Part shown: in pieces, positions 14,051 through 20,988 of the stretch
Numbering within the stretch: position 1 is the first letter of the stretch
Layout of the letters: each line of letters opens with the position of its first letter
Source of the DNA: Oscillospiraceae bacterium
GTDB lineage: Bacteria > Bacillota > Clostridia > Oscillospirales > Oscillospiraceae
Reading direction: 5' to 3'
NCBI GenBank assembly: GCA_017502265.1
Contig: JAFVVI010000052.1
Span: 1-41,654, forward strand
DNA length: 41,654 bases
Translations under genes and position numbers: made by a program
The notes under the pieces: model-generated
What the model saw: only the letters and a program-made list of their open reading frames with translations
The model's database searches: none
Told to the model about the DNA's origin: nothing

Positions 14051-16888
14051 GTGAGATTAATAGTTCCTATATTGCTTAACTGTGTTCTGGTTCTGATTGT
14101 ATATCTTGCGGACAAGTATACTCCGGCAAAAAAACTGCCGAATATAGCAAAGCAAATTATTATTGGTATTTTGTTTGGCGGTATTTCTGCCTTTGCGTCA
14201 AGCTATGGCGTGCAGTGGCTGGGAACCACGGTAAATGTCCGTGATGCGGCTCCGCTGTCTGCCGGTCTTATTTTCGGCGCGCCTGCAGGCATCATATCCG
14301 GCCTGATCGGAGGCCTTTATCGTTGGTTCTCTGTGTATTGGGGCGGCGGTATGTATACGAGGCTTGCCTGCAGCATCGCAACGATTCTTGCCGGATTTAT
14401 GGCCGCAGGTCTCAGAAAGCTGATGTTTGACAACAAAAAGCCCACTTGGAGTTACGGCATATGTATTGCTGTGGTGTGCGAAGTTATCCATATGATCCTG
14501 ATTTTCCTGACCAATATGGATAATTCTTCCCAGGCCTTTGAGTTTGTCAAGGGTGCCACTGCTCCAATGATGCTCGGTAATTCCGTGGCTGTTGGAGTAT
14601 CTATCATACTGGTTTCTCTTTTTAGTCACGAGCGCTTTTTTAGAAAGAAAACTTCAGAAGGCATTGCCCACACTTTTCAGCGAAGACTTCTCAGCTGCAT
14701 TGTGATTGCCTATCTCATTACCAGCACCTTTACTCTTATCCTCCAGAATGGAATGGCGCAGATTGAAACACAAGAAGTGTTTACTGTTGCTATCAATGAC
14801 GTTGAGGCAGCTGTAAGAGAGAAATCCAACCGCCAGCTTCTTGAAATTGCAGAACAAGTCAAGCAGGAATACGAAAAAGATCCGGCGGTATCCCTGTCCG
14901 GCTTTGCAGAAAAATACGATATCAAGGAAATCAATGTTGTTGCTCCGGGTGGCTTAATCACAAATTCCACAGAAGCGGATGTTATTAATAACTATGATAT
15001 GAATAGCAAGGCTCAATCCAAAGAATTTGTAGATACGCTTAGAGTTCAGGATTCTTTCGTACAAGAGTATTCGCCTAGAGGCAAGGATGAATCTGTTTGG
15101 AGAAAATATGCTGCTATCAACTTAAAAAACGGTGGATTTATTCAAGTTGGTTATGATGCCGAGCAGTTCCATGAAATGCTCAATGAGTTTGTAATTGATG
15201 TTACCAAGAATCGTCATGTCGGTACTAGCGGTTTTGTAGCGGTACTTGATGAACAACTCAACATGGTAATTGATAATGACTATGCAGGCAAGCATATTTC
15301 TTCAATTGGCATTAATCCCCCCAAAGAGATGACTCAAGGGCAAACTGCTACCGCACTATATAATGCCGACATTGTAGATGGTATCAGTAATTTGAGCGCA
15401 GAATATATGTATGTATTCAAGTTTGTTGAGGGTTATTGCCTGATTGCGGCTATGCCGGTGGATGAAGCTATGTTTATGCGCGACGCTTCTATGCTGACAA
15501 GCGTTTTTATGCAGGTGATTATTTTTGCGACCCTCTTCGTATTTATTTACTTACTCATTAAGCGCGTTATCATTAATAATCTGAAAAAAATCAACGATAC
15601 CCTTGCGCAAATTACAGATGGTGACCTGAGCGTGACTGTCGATGTGCGTTCCAACGTGGAATTTGCTTCGCTGTCAGACGATATCAACTCCACAGTTGCT
15701 ACCCTGAAACGGTATATCGCCGAAGCAGCTGCCCGTATTGATAAGGAGCTGGAATATGCTAAACAAATACAGCTTTCGGCACTGCCCACAAACTTCCCCG
15801 AAAACGAAGAATATGGCATCTATGCTGAAATGATCGCCGCAAAAGAAGTCGGCGGTGACTTCTACGATTTCTACAAGTTAAATGATACAACCGTGGCATT
15901 CCTTGCTGCGGATGTTTCGGGCAAGGGTATTCCGGCGGCAATGTTTATGATGACTGCCAAGACCATTATCAAAGACCTTGCAGAAAGCGGTATGGCTGTA
16001 AATGACATCTTTACAAAGGCAAATGAAAAGCTTTGTGAAAACAATGAGTCGGGTATGTTTGTAACGGCTTGGATGGGTATTTTGGATCTGACTACCGGCA
16101 ACGTACAGTTTGCCAACGCAGGCCATAATCCACCCCTCTTAAAACGTGCAGACGGCTCGTTTGAAACTTTAAAAACCCGTGCCGGATTTGTTCTTGCAGG
16201 TATGGAGGGTGTTCGTTACCGAGTCGTCGAAATCACATTAAACGAAGGCGACCGATTATTCTTATACACAGACGGTGTGCCGGAGGCTACAAACATAGAC
16301 AACAAGCTTTACGGTGAGGATAGACTGTTATCCTTTATGAACAAAAATGCTTCTATGGAAGCCACTAAACTTTTACCGGCGCTGAAAGCCAATATCGATG
16401 AGTTTGTGGGTGAAGCACCACAGTTTGATGATATTACCATGCTAATGTTTGATTACAAACCTAAAAAAGGAGGTGAGCATATGACGAATAAAACATTCCC
16501 TGCCAAAACCGAATCGTTGTCTGAGGTTCTCGGCTTTGTAGAGGAAACTCTTGAGGGCTTTGAATGTCCTATAAAAATCCAAACGGCAATCTGTGTCGCC
16601 ATTGAAGAAGTGTTCGTCAATGTTGCTCACTATGCCTACCCCGACGGCGAAGGTGATATGTCGCTCCATATTGGTTTTGACGACCAAAGCCGTGCTATTA
16701 CCTTCCGTATGACGGATAAAGGCGTTCCTTTTGATCCGCTCGCAAAACCGGATCCTGATATTACTTTATCGGCTGAGGATCGTGAAATAGGCGGTCTTGG
16801 CATCTTTATTGCCAAGAAAACAATGGATTCACTTAGTTACTCCTACGAAAACGGAGAAAATGTTTTGACCATGATTAAAAAGATATAA
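14051..16888 (+). CDS. Membrane sensor fused to SpoIIE-type phosphatase and RsbW-type kinase
   Basis: A 945-residue protein with a GTG start behind GGGAGG. Residues ~1-190 hold several spans with LFGGISAFASSYGVQW and GAPAGIISGLIGGLYRW, the 5TM LytS-type input module. A span near 215 is followed by an extracytoplasmic Cache-like region (~235-480), another span (~485-508) and a HAMP-like linker. A PP2C/SpoIIE phosphatase lies at ~568-805 with AKEVGGDFYDF (Asp603), ADVSGKGIPAAM and DDITMLMF, its metal-binding acidic motifs. Residues 811-945 form a GHKL ATPase like RsbW/SpoIIAB: IEEVFVNVAHYAY, DKGVPFDPL and GGLGIFIAKK. Partner switches normally use two separate proteins for these opposing activities. 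It should dephosphorylate and phosphorylate the STAS proteins encoded downstream. Confidence 0.88.
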   Translation: MRLIVPILLNCVLVLIVYLADKYTPAKKLPNIAKQIIIGILFGGISAFASSYGVQWLGTTVNVRDAAPLSAGLIFGAPAGIISGLIGGLYRWFSVYWGGGMYTRLACSIATILAGFMAAGLRKLMFDNKKPTWSYGICIAVVCEVIHMILIFLTNMDNSSQAFEFVKGATAPMMLGNSVAVGVSIILVSLFSHERFFRKKTSEGIAHTFQRRLLSCIVIAYLITSTFTLILQNGMAQIETQEVFTVAINDVEAAVREKSNRQLLEIAEQVKQEYEKDPAVSLSGFAEKYDIKEINVVAPGGLITNSTEADVINNYDMNSKAQSKEFVDTLRVQDSFVQEYSPRGKDESVWRKYAAINLKNGGFIQVGYDAEQFHEMLNEFVIDVTKNRHVGTSGFVAVLDEQLNMVIDNDYAGKHISSIGINPPKEMTQGQTATALYNADIVDGISNLSAEYMYVFKFVEGYCLIAAMPVDEAMFMRDASMLTSVFMQVIIFATLFVFIYLLIKRVIINNLKKINDTLAQITDGDLSVTVDVRSNVEFASLSDDINSTVATLKRYIAEAAARIDKELEYAKQIQLSALPTNFPENEEYGIYAEMIAAKEVGGDFYDFYKLNDTTVAFLAADVSGKGIPAAMFMMTAKTIIKDLAESGMAVNDIFTKANEKLCENNESGMFVTAWMGILDLTTGNVQFANAGHNPPLLKRADGSFETLKTRAGFVLAGMEGVRYRVVEITLNEGDRLFLYTDGVPEATNIDNKLYGEDRLLSFMNKNASMEATKLLPALKANIDEFVGEAPQFDDITMLMFDYKPKKGGEHMTNKTFPAKTESLSEVLGFVEETLEGFECPIKIQTAICVAIEEVFVNVAHYAYPDGEGDMSLHIGFDDQSRAITFRMTDKGVPFDPLAKPDPDITLSAEDREIGGLGIFIAKKTMDSLSYSYENGENVLTMIKKI
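16466..16483 (+). promoter_or_regulatory. Internal ribosome binding site and start codon for a free kinase domain
   Basis: AAAGGAGGTGA lies 7 nt (from AGGAGG) before ATG 16481, which is in frame with the fusion gene. Translation from it would give a 135-residue protein (16481-16888) that is exactly the RsbW-like kinase domain. In the fusion these bases are read as KKGGEH. Confidence 0.65.
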
Positions 16889-16903
16889 AGGAGATTTAAC
16901 TGT

Positions 16904-17200
16904 ATGACTATTGAAATCAAGAAAAATAATCAGGAAACCATCATCGAGATTGTAGGAAGACTTGATACTATCACTGCCCCCGCGCTTGATAAAACCATCA
17001 ATGAGGATATTGGAGATACCAAAAACCTTGTTCTTGACGTAAAGGGCATGGAGTACATCTCCAGTGCAGGACTTCGTGTTCTGCTTGCCGCGCAGAAGAA
17101 GATGCAAAAGATTGGCTCTATGAAAGTAACGGGCGTTTGTGAAGCGGTTATGGAAGTCTTTGAAATGACCGGATTTGCCGACATTTTGGTAATTGAATAA
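16904..17200 (+). CDS. STAS-domain anti-sigma factor antagonist (SpoIIAA/RsbV-like)
   Basis: A 98-residue single-domain STAS protein in the cytoplasm. The phosphorylation loop is MEYISSAGLRVLL, where Ser54 aligns with the serine phosphorylated in SpoIIAA and RsbV. The C-terminal helix region VMEVFEMTGFADIL is typical. In its unphosphorylated state such a protein binds a RsbW-type kinase and frees that kinase's other partner. AAAGGAG precedes the ATG. It is encoded 15 nt after the phosphatase/kinase gene, its expected partner, and its stop overlaps the next start by one base. Confidence 0.92.
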   Translation: MTIEIKKNNQETIIEIVGRLDTITAPALDKTINEDIGDTKNLVLDVKGMEYISSAGLRVLLAAQKKMQKIGSMKVTGVCEAVMEVFEMTGFADILVIE

Positions 17201-17766
17201 TGGAGCTTGTAAGCGAGGCTGTCGCATTTGCAGTGAAGGCCCACGACGGAATGCGACGCAAAAAAAGTGAGTCCCCATACATCCTGCATCCAATGGAAGC
17301 GGCTGTGATTGTCGGCACGATGACGGATGATCAGAATTTGATCGCTGCAGCCGCACTGCACGATGTTGTAGAGGACGCGGGTATTACCATCCAGGAAATT
17401 GAAGAGAGATTCGGCAGACGTGTGCGAGAACTTGTGGAGTCTGAAACCGAGGATAAACGTGCCGACTTGCCGCCTGCGTCAACCTGGCGTATCCGCAAGG
17501 AAGAATCTCTCAGTGTTCTCAAAAACACTGATGATATTGCCGTGCTGATGGTATGGCTGGGCGATAAGCTTGCCAATATGCGTTCCATCTACCGTGATTT
17601 CAAAGTAGAGGGCGAGGCAATGTGGCAGCGATTCAATCAAAAGGATGTTAATGAGCAGGCCTGGTACTACCGCGCAATTGTTAAATTGACCGAGCGTTTG
17701 TCTAACACTTCGGCGTGGCTTGAATACAAAACGCTTACGGAACTCGTGTTTGGAAAAGGAGAATAA
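17200..17766 (+). CDS. SpoT/Mesh1-like HD-domain hydrolase (putative ppGpp hydrolase)
   Basis: A 188-residue cytosolic protein consisting of the HD hydrolase half of RelA/SpoT, without a synthetase domain. Visible metal and active-site residues are His30 (YILHP), His54-Asp55 (LHDVVEDAG, also Glu58-Asp59) and Asp122 with Asn126-Arg128 (LGDKLANMR). All the residues needed for Mn-dependent pyrophosphohydrolysis appear to be present. The C-terminal WYYRAIVKLTERL helix follows the core. It is translationally coupled to the STAS gene (1-base overlap) and followed after 4 nt by the STAS-kinase gene. Removal of ppGpp is a family-based prediction; another nucleotide substrate is possible. Confidence 0.82.
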   Translation: MELVSEAVAFAVKAHDGMRRKKSESPYILHPMEAAVIVGTMTDDQNLIAAAALHDVVEDAGITIQEIEERFGRRVRELVESETEDKRADLPPASTWRIRKEESLSVLKNTDDIAVLMVWLGDKLANMRSIYRDFKVEGEAMWQRFNQKDVNEQAWYYRAIVKLTERLSNTSAWLEYKTLTELVFGKGE

Positions 17767-17770
17767 ATAA

Positions 17771-18943
17771 ATGGATGTTACCTATCGTATAGACAAAGAT
17801 ATTTTATATATTGCCGTTGAAGGCAGAATCGATGCTTCCAACGTAGCTGAAGCAGAAGAAAAGATTTTCAGTATTAAAAATGATAACCCAGGCAAGCACA
17901 CTGTGGTGGATGCCGATAAACTGGAGTACATATCTTCCGCAGGCTTGCGTGTGATTTTAAGACTGAGAAAAGAAGAACCTAAGCTTGCCATTATTAACGT
18001 GGCTTCTGACGTATACGAAGTCTTTGATATGACCGGATTTACCGATATGGTTACGGTTGAAAAGGCATATCAGAGAATGAGCGTCGAGGGTTGTGAGTTC
18101 ATTGCAAAGGGTGCTAACGGTGCCGTTTATCGCTACGATGATGAAAACATCCTCAAGACCTATTATGCAAAGGACGCGCTTCCTGAGATTAAGCAAGAAC
18201 GGGAAAATGCGAGAAAAGCCTTTGTTCTCGGCATCAATACCGCAATTCCTTACGGTATCGTTCGTGTGGATGACGGCTACGGTACGGTCACTGAGCTTTT
18301 GAATGCCACCAGTGTTACCAAATTGATTCGCAATAACCCCGATGATATGTCTGAGGCGGCGAAATATTACATTGATATGCTGAAAAGCATTCACGCCATC
18401 AAGGTAGAAGACGGCGAAGTTCCCGACATGAAGGAAACTGCTCTTGCCTGGGCAGACTTTGTAGCCCCTCATCTTCCTGAAGAGCAAGGCAAAAAACTTC
18501 GCGCCTTGATTGAAGCCGTTCCCAAGAGAAACACCCTGATGCACGGTGACTACCACACCAATAACATTATGGTACAAAACGGCGAACCCCTGCTCATCGA
18601 CATGGATACCCTGTGCATGGGTCACCCTGTATTTGAACTGGGTTCTATGTTTAATGCATTTATCGGATATTCTGAGCTGGATCATCAAGTGACGATGAAT
18701 TTCTACGGTTACACCCACGAAACGGCTGAAAGATTCTGGGATATGGCACTGAAGGCTTATCTGGGTACCGAGGATGAAACTGTTTGCAGAAGCGTTGCAG
18801 AAAAAGCGATGATCATCGGTTATACCCGTATGCTTCGTCGTGCTATTCGCCGTCCTGAAGAGGCAGACAGCCCTGCAAAAATTGCAAGATGCAAAGAAAT
18901 GCTTGCGGTGCTACTTAACAAGGTTGACACATTGATTTTTTAA
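17771..18943 (+). CDS. STAS domain fused to an APH-fold phosphotransferase (TIGR02172-like)
   Basis: A 390-residue cytosolic fusion. Residues 1-~98 are a complete STAS domain with LEYISSAGLRVIL (Ser56 is the expected phosphorylation site) and YEVFDMTGFTDMV, closely matching the free STAS protein encoded upstream. Residues ~105-390 are an aminoglycoside-phosphotransferase/choline-kinase-like fold: KGANGAVYRY as nucleotide loop, the catalytic loop HGDYHTNN (Asp260), and LLIDMDTLCMGHPVFEL with the metal-binding Asp. I associate this kinase type with the TIGR02172 family. Its substrate is unknown; antibiotic resistance is not implied. The STAS half suggests that the RsbW-type kinase and phosphatase control it. 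Confidence 0.85.
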   Translation: MDVTYRIDKDILYIAVEGRIDASNVAEAEEKIFSIKNDNPGKHTVVDADKLEYISSAGLRVILRLRKEEPKLAIINVASDVYEVFDMTGFTDMVTVEKAYQRMSVEGCEFIAKGANGAVYRYDDENILKTYYAKDALPEIKQERENARKAFVLGINTAIPYGIVRVDDGYGTVTELLNATSVTKLIRNNPDDMSEAAKYYIDMLKSIHAIKVEDGEVPDMKETALAWADFVAPHLPEEQGKKLRALIEAVPKRNTLMHGDYHTNNIMVQNGEPLLIDMDTLCMGHPVFELGSMFNAFIGYSELDHQVTMNFYGYTHETAERFWDMALKAYLGTEDETVCRSVAEKAMIIGYTRMLRRAIRRPEEADSPAKIARCKEMLAVLLNKVDTLIF

Positions 18944-18967
18944 ATCTTGGTGGAAAGGAACAAGATT

Positions 18968-19864
18968 ATGAAAAACAAAAAACTGTTTTTACCCACAATT
19001 ATTCTTGTTGTAGCAATTTTAGCAATAGCTGCTTATTCGATTATCAGCAGCATAGCCAAAAAACCTACCGTTACGGAAGGAGAGTTTCCTTTTTCTATTA
19101 CATACGAACTGAATGGCGAAAGGGTTACCATTGAAGACGTTTATAAGGTACATTACGTCAGAAACGACGGATATGCCGATACCAAGTCCCGCGTCTACGC
19201 CGGCGAGCTCAAGAGTTCAGGAGAAGACGACACGCTTTATACTCTCAAAAAAGATGAAAATACTCGTGTTGAATTATGGTCCCATTTTTATGCGGACTAT
19301 TTGATGGGCGACACCGAGTATGATTACTTTGACGACGAGCCTTTTGAACCAAGAATTTATTATTATGATGCTCAAGAAACCGAGTATCATGATGAAGAAA
19401 CGTTATCGGCACAAGGCGTAAAACTTATCAGTTTTGAATACCCCGCGCCGATTGAAAATTCGTTTGTTTTCTCACACATCTCCTATTTTAGCGGTGCGAT
19501 TGTATTGCCAACGCTGCTTATTGCACTACTCGCTCTTGTTGCAATAATTATTTTTGCAAGAAAAGAAAAAGAATTACAGCGCAAAGCAATTGATGTTGTT
19601 TCTATTATTTTGAATTTTGTTATCGGCTTTATCCTTGTGCCGTTTATTACAATTGCAGCGGCATTAATCGATATTAATGGCGGCGGTCCAGAGCTTTATC
19701 GTCAAGTTTTGTACTTCATTCCCTCGCTTTCGGTATTGTGTATTGCGGCTTCGGTTGCTTTGCGTCGTAAGGGTTATGGTGTAAAGTCGCTTATTACTGC
19801 GCTTATTGGCCCCGCTGTTTTTATTGTATATTTAATCATTTGCGGTGTGGGTGGCTTGCTCTAA
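18968..19864 (+). CDS. Membrane protein of unknown function with an extracytoplasmic domain
   Basis: A 298-residue protein. Residues 7-30 are a signal anchor, ~31-175 are acidic and tyrosine-rich and probably outside the cell (YDYFDDEPFEPRIYYYD), and four hydrophobic spans follow between ~178 and ~298. A short charged loop (RKEKELQRK) lies between the first two. I chose ATG 18968 over an upstream in-frame TTG because GGAAAGGAA sits just before it. It lies 24 nt after the STAS-kinase gene and is probably the last gene of that operon. I recognise no family. Confidence 0.7.
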   Translation: MKNKKLFLPTIILVVAILAIAAYSIISSIAKKPTVTEGEFPFSITYELNGERVTIEDVYKVHYVRNDGYADTKSRVYAGELKSSGEDDTLYTLKKDENTRVELWSHFYADYLMGDTEYDYFDDEPFEPRIYYYDAQETEYHDEETLSAQGVKLISFEYPAPIENSFVFSHISYFSGAIVLPTLLIALLALVAIIIFARKEKELQRKAIDVVSIILNFVIGFILVPFITIAAALIDINGGGPELYRQVLYFIPSLSVLCIAASVALRRKGYGVKSLITALIGPAVFIVYLIICGVGGLL

Positions 19865-19893
19865 TTTGAAAAATGATCCATAAACCTATTGAT

Positions 19894-19922
19894 TTGTAAG
19901 AGAGTACATAATAAAATATAAA
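19894..19922 (+). promoter_or_regulatory. Sigma-A promoter of the pilus operon
   Basis: TTGTAA (19894-19899), 17-nt spacer and TATAAA (19917-19922), 38 nt before the first ATG. It comes right after the last gene of the previous cluster, with no clear terminator between. Confidence 0.65.
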
Positions 19923-19960
19923 TACCGGAAAGAAATCGTCTTTGAAAGGAGGCGCGGCAT

Positions 19961-20359
19961 ATGACGGATCAGGAATTTAAAAGACTCAGTAGAGCGCAGC
20001 TGATCGATATTATCTACCAGTTCCAATTGCAAATTGACAAACTGAATGAAGAAAAACAGGAATTGGAACGGGAATTGGCCGACAAACGGCTTCGTTTGCG
20101 CAATGCCGGCAATATTGCCGATGCCGCCCTGGAAATTAACGACTGCTTCCGCAGCGCACAGAATGCTGCGGAGCAATACTTAAATGAAATCAAAGCGATC
20201 CGTGAAGAAACGGAAGCGCAGCGACAGAGGATTCTGGCAGAGGCGCAAGCGGAGGCGGAAGCAATCCTTGGGGGCGCAAAAAAGAAACATGGCGATTACG
20301 ATTCTGCAATAGAGGCGATTTTGAAAGAATACGGGCAGAGTCATTCGGATAACGGGTGA
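19961..20359 (+). CDS. Coiled-coil protein at the head of the pilus operon
   Basis: A 132-residue hydrophilic protein with two long heptad-rich helices: ~18-48 (QLQIDKLNEEKQELERELAD) and ~65-105 (alanine/glutamate-rich). No signal peptide, so it is cytosolic. AAAGGAGG precedes the ATG. Its stop overlaps the start of the signal peptidase gene (TGATG), so translation is coupled. Similar short coiled-coil genes occur next to signal peptidase and pilin genes in Clostridia. A role in organising secretion is inference only. Confidence 0.7.
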   Translation: MTDQEFKRLSRAQLIDIIYQFQLQIDKLNEEKQELERELADKRLRLRNAGNIADAALEINDCFRSAQNAAEQYLNEIKAIREETEAQRQRILAEAQAEAEAILGGAKKKHGDYDSAIEAILKEYGQSHSDNG

Positions 20360-20952
20360 TGGGTATGATACACAGAAAGAAAAAGGAAGTTTCTCTTCCT
20401 ACGAAAAGTCAAGTTGAAACAGAACGAAAGAGATACCGCCGTCAGAAAGCTTACAACAAAGCTTTGCGCGGAACGGTATATGTCTTAACGATCGTAGCTG
20501 CGGTCTCCGTGTTGATTGCAACGCTGATATTACCCGTTCTTCAAATTGAGGGCACCAGCATGGAGCCGACTCTGTCAAACGGTGACATCGTGCTGCTTAC
20601 CAAAACACCCCGCTTTGACCGGGGTGATCTTTGTGGATTCACTTGGAACAATAAACTTTTGATAAAACGAGTAATTGGTTTGCCGGGCGATTGGATCGAA
20701 ATCGATATTGACGGAAATGTATATCTCAATGGCGATAAATTGAAAGAACCGTATGTACAGCAAATGGCCTTGGGAGAATGTGATCTGGAATTTCCATTCC
20801 AAGTGCCCCAGGAGCAGTATTTTGTAGTGGGAGATATGCGGGAAAGCTCTATCGATTCCCGTAACTCACTGATCGGATGCATTCCAAAGGATCAGATTGT
20901 CGGAAAAGTTTTCTTTAGAGTATGGCCATTTAAGAGCATCCGATTTTTTTAA
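20359..20952 (+). CDS. lepB: Signal peptidase I of the pilus locus
   Basis: A 197-residue type I signal peptidase. One N-terminal membrane anchor (~35-58) follows a basic cytosolic tail. Catalytic Ser67 is in EGTSMEPTL and the general-base Lys103 in LIKRVIGLPGD; GDMRESSIDSRNSLIG is the box E region. It cleaves signal peptides on the outer face of the membrane. Dedicated signal peptidases are known partners of sortase pilus operons, and here the gene precedes the adhesin and pilin genes. I chose ATG 20359 (overlap with the previous stop) over GTG 20356 or the later ATG 20365; the N-terminus could shift by one or two residues. Confidence 0.92.
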   Translation: MGMIHRKKKEVSLPTKSQVETERKRYRRQKAYNKALRGTVYVLTIVAAVSVLIATLILPVLQIEGTSMEPTLSNGDIVLLTKTPRFDRGDLCGFTWNNKLLIKRVIGLPGDWIEIDIDGNVYLNGDKLKEPYVQQMALGECDLEFPFQVPQEQYFVVGDMRESSIDSRNSLIGCIPKDQIVGKVFFRVWPFKSIRFF

Positions 20953-20988
20953 ACAAGCAGAGCATAAGCAGCAAAAGGACAAGCGTTT

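Noticed and set aside
17771-18943. Aminoglycoside resistance gene
   Set aside because: Only the kinase fold is shared. The STAS fusion and the operon context point to signalling, so a resistance call is not supported.
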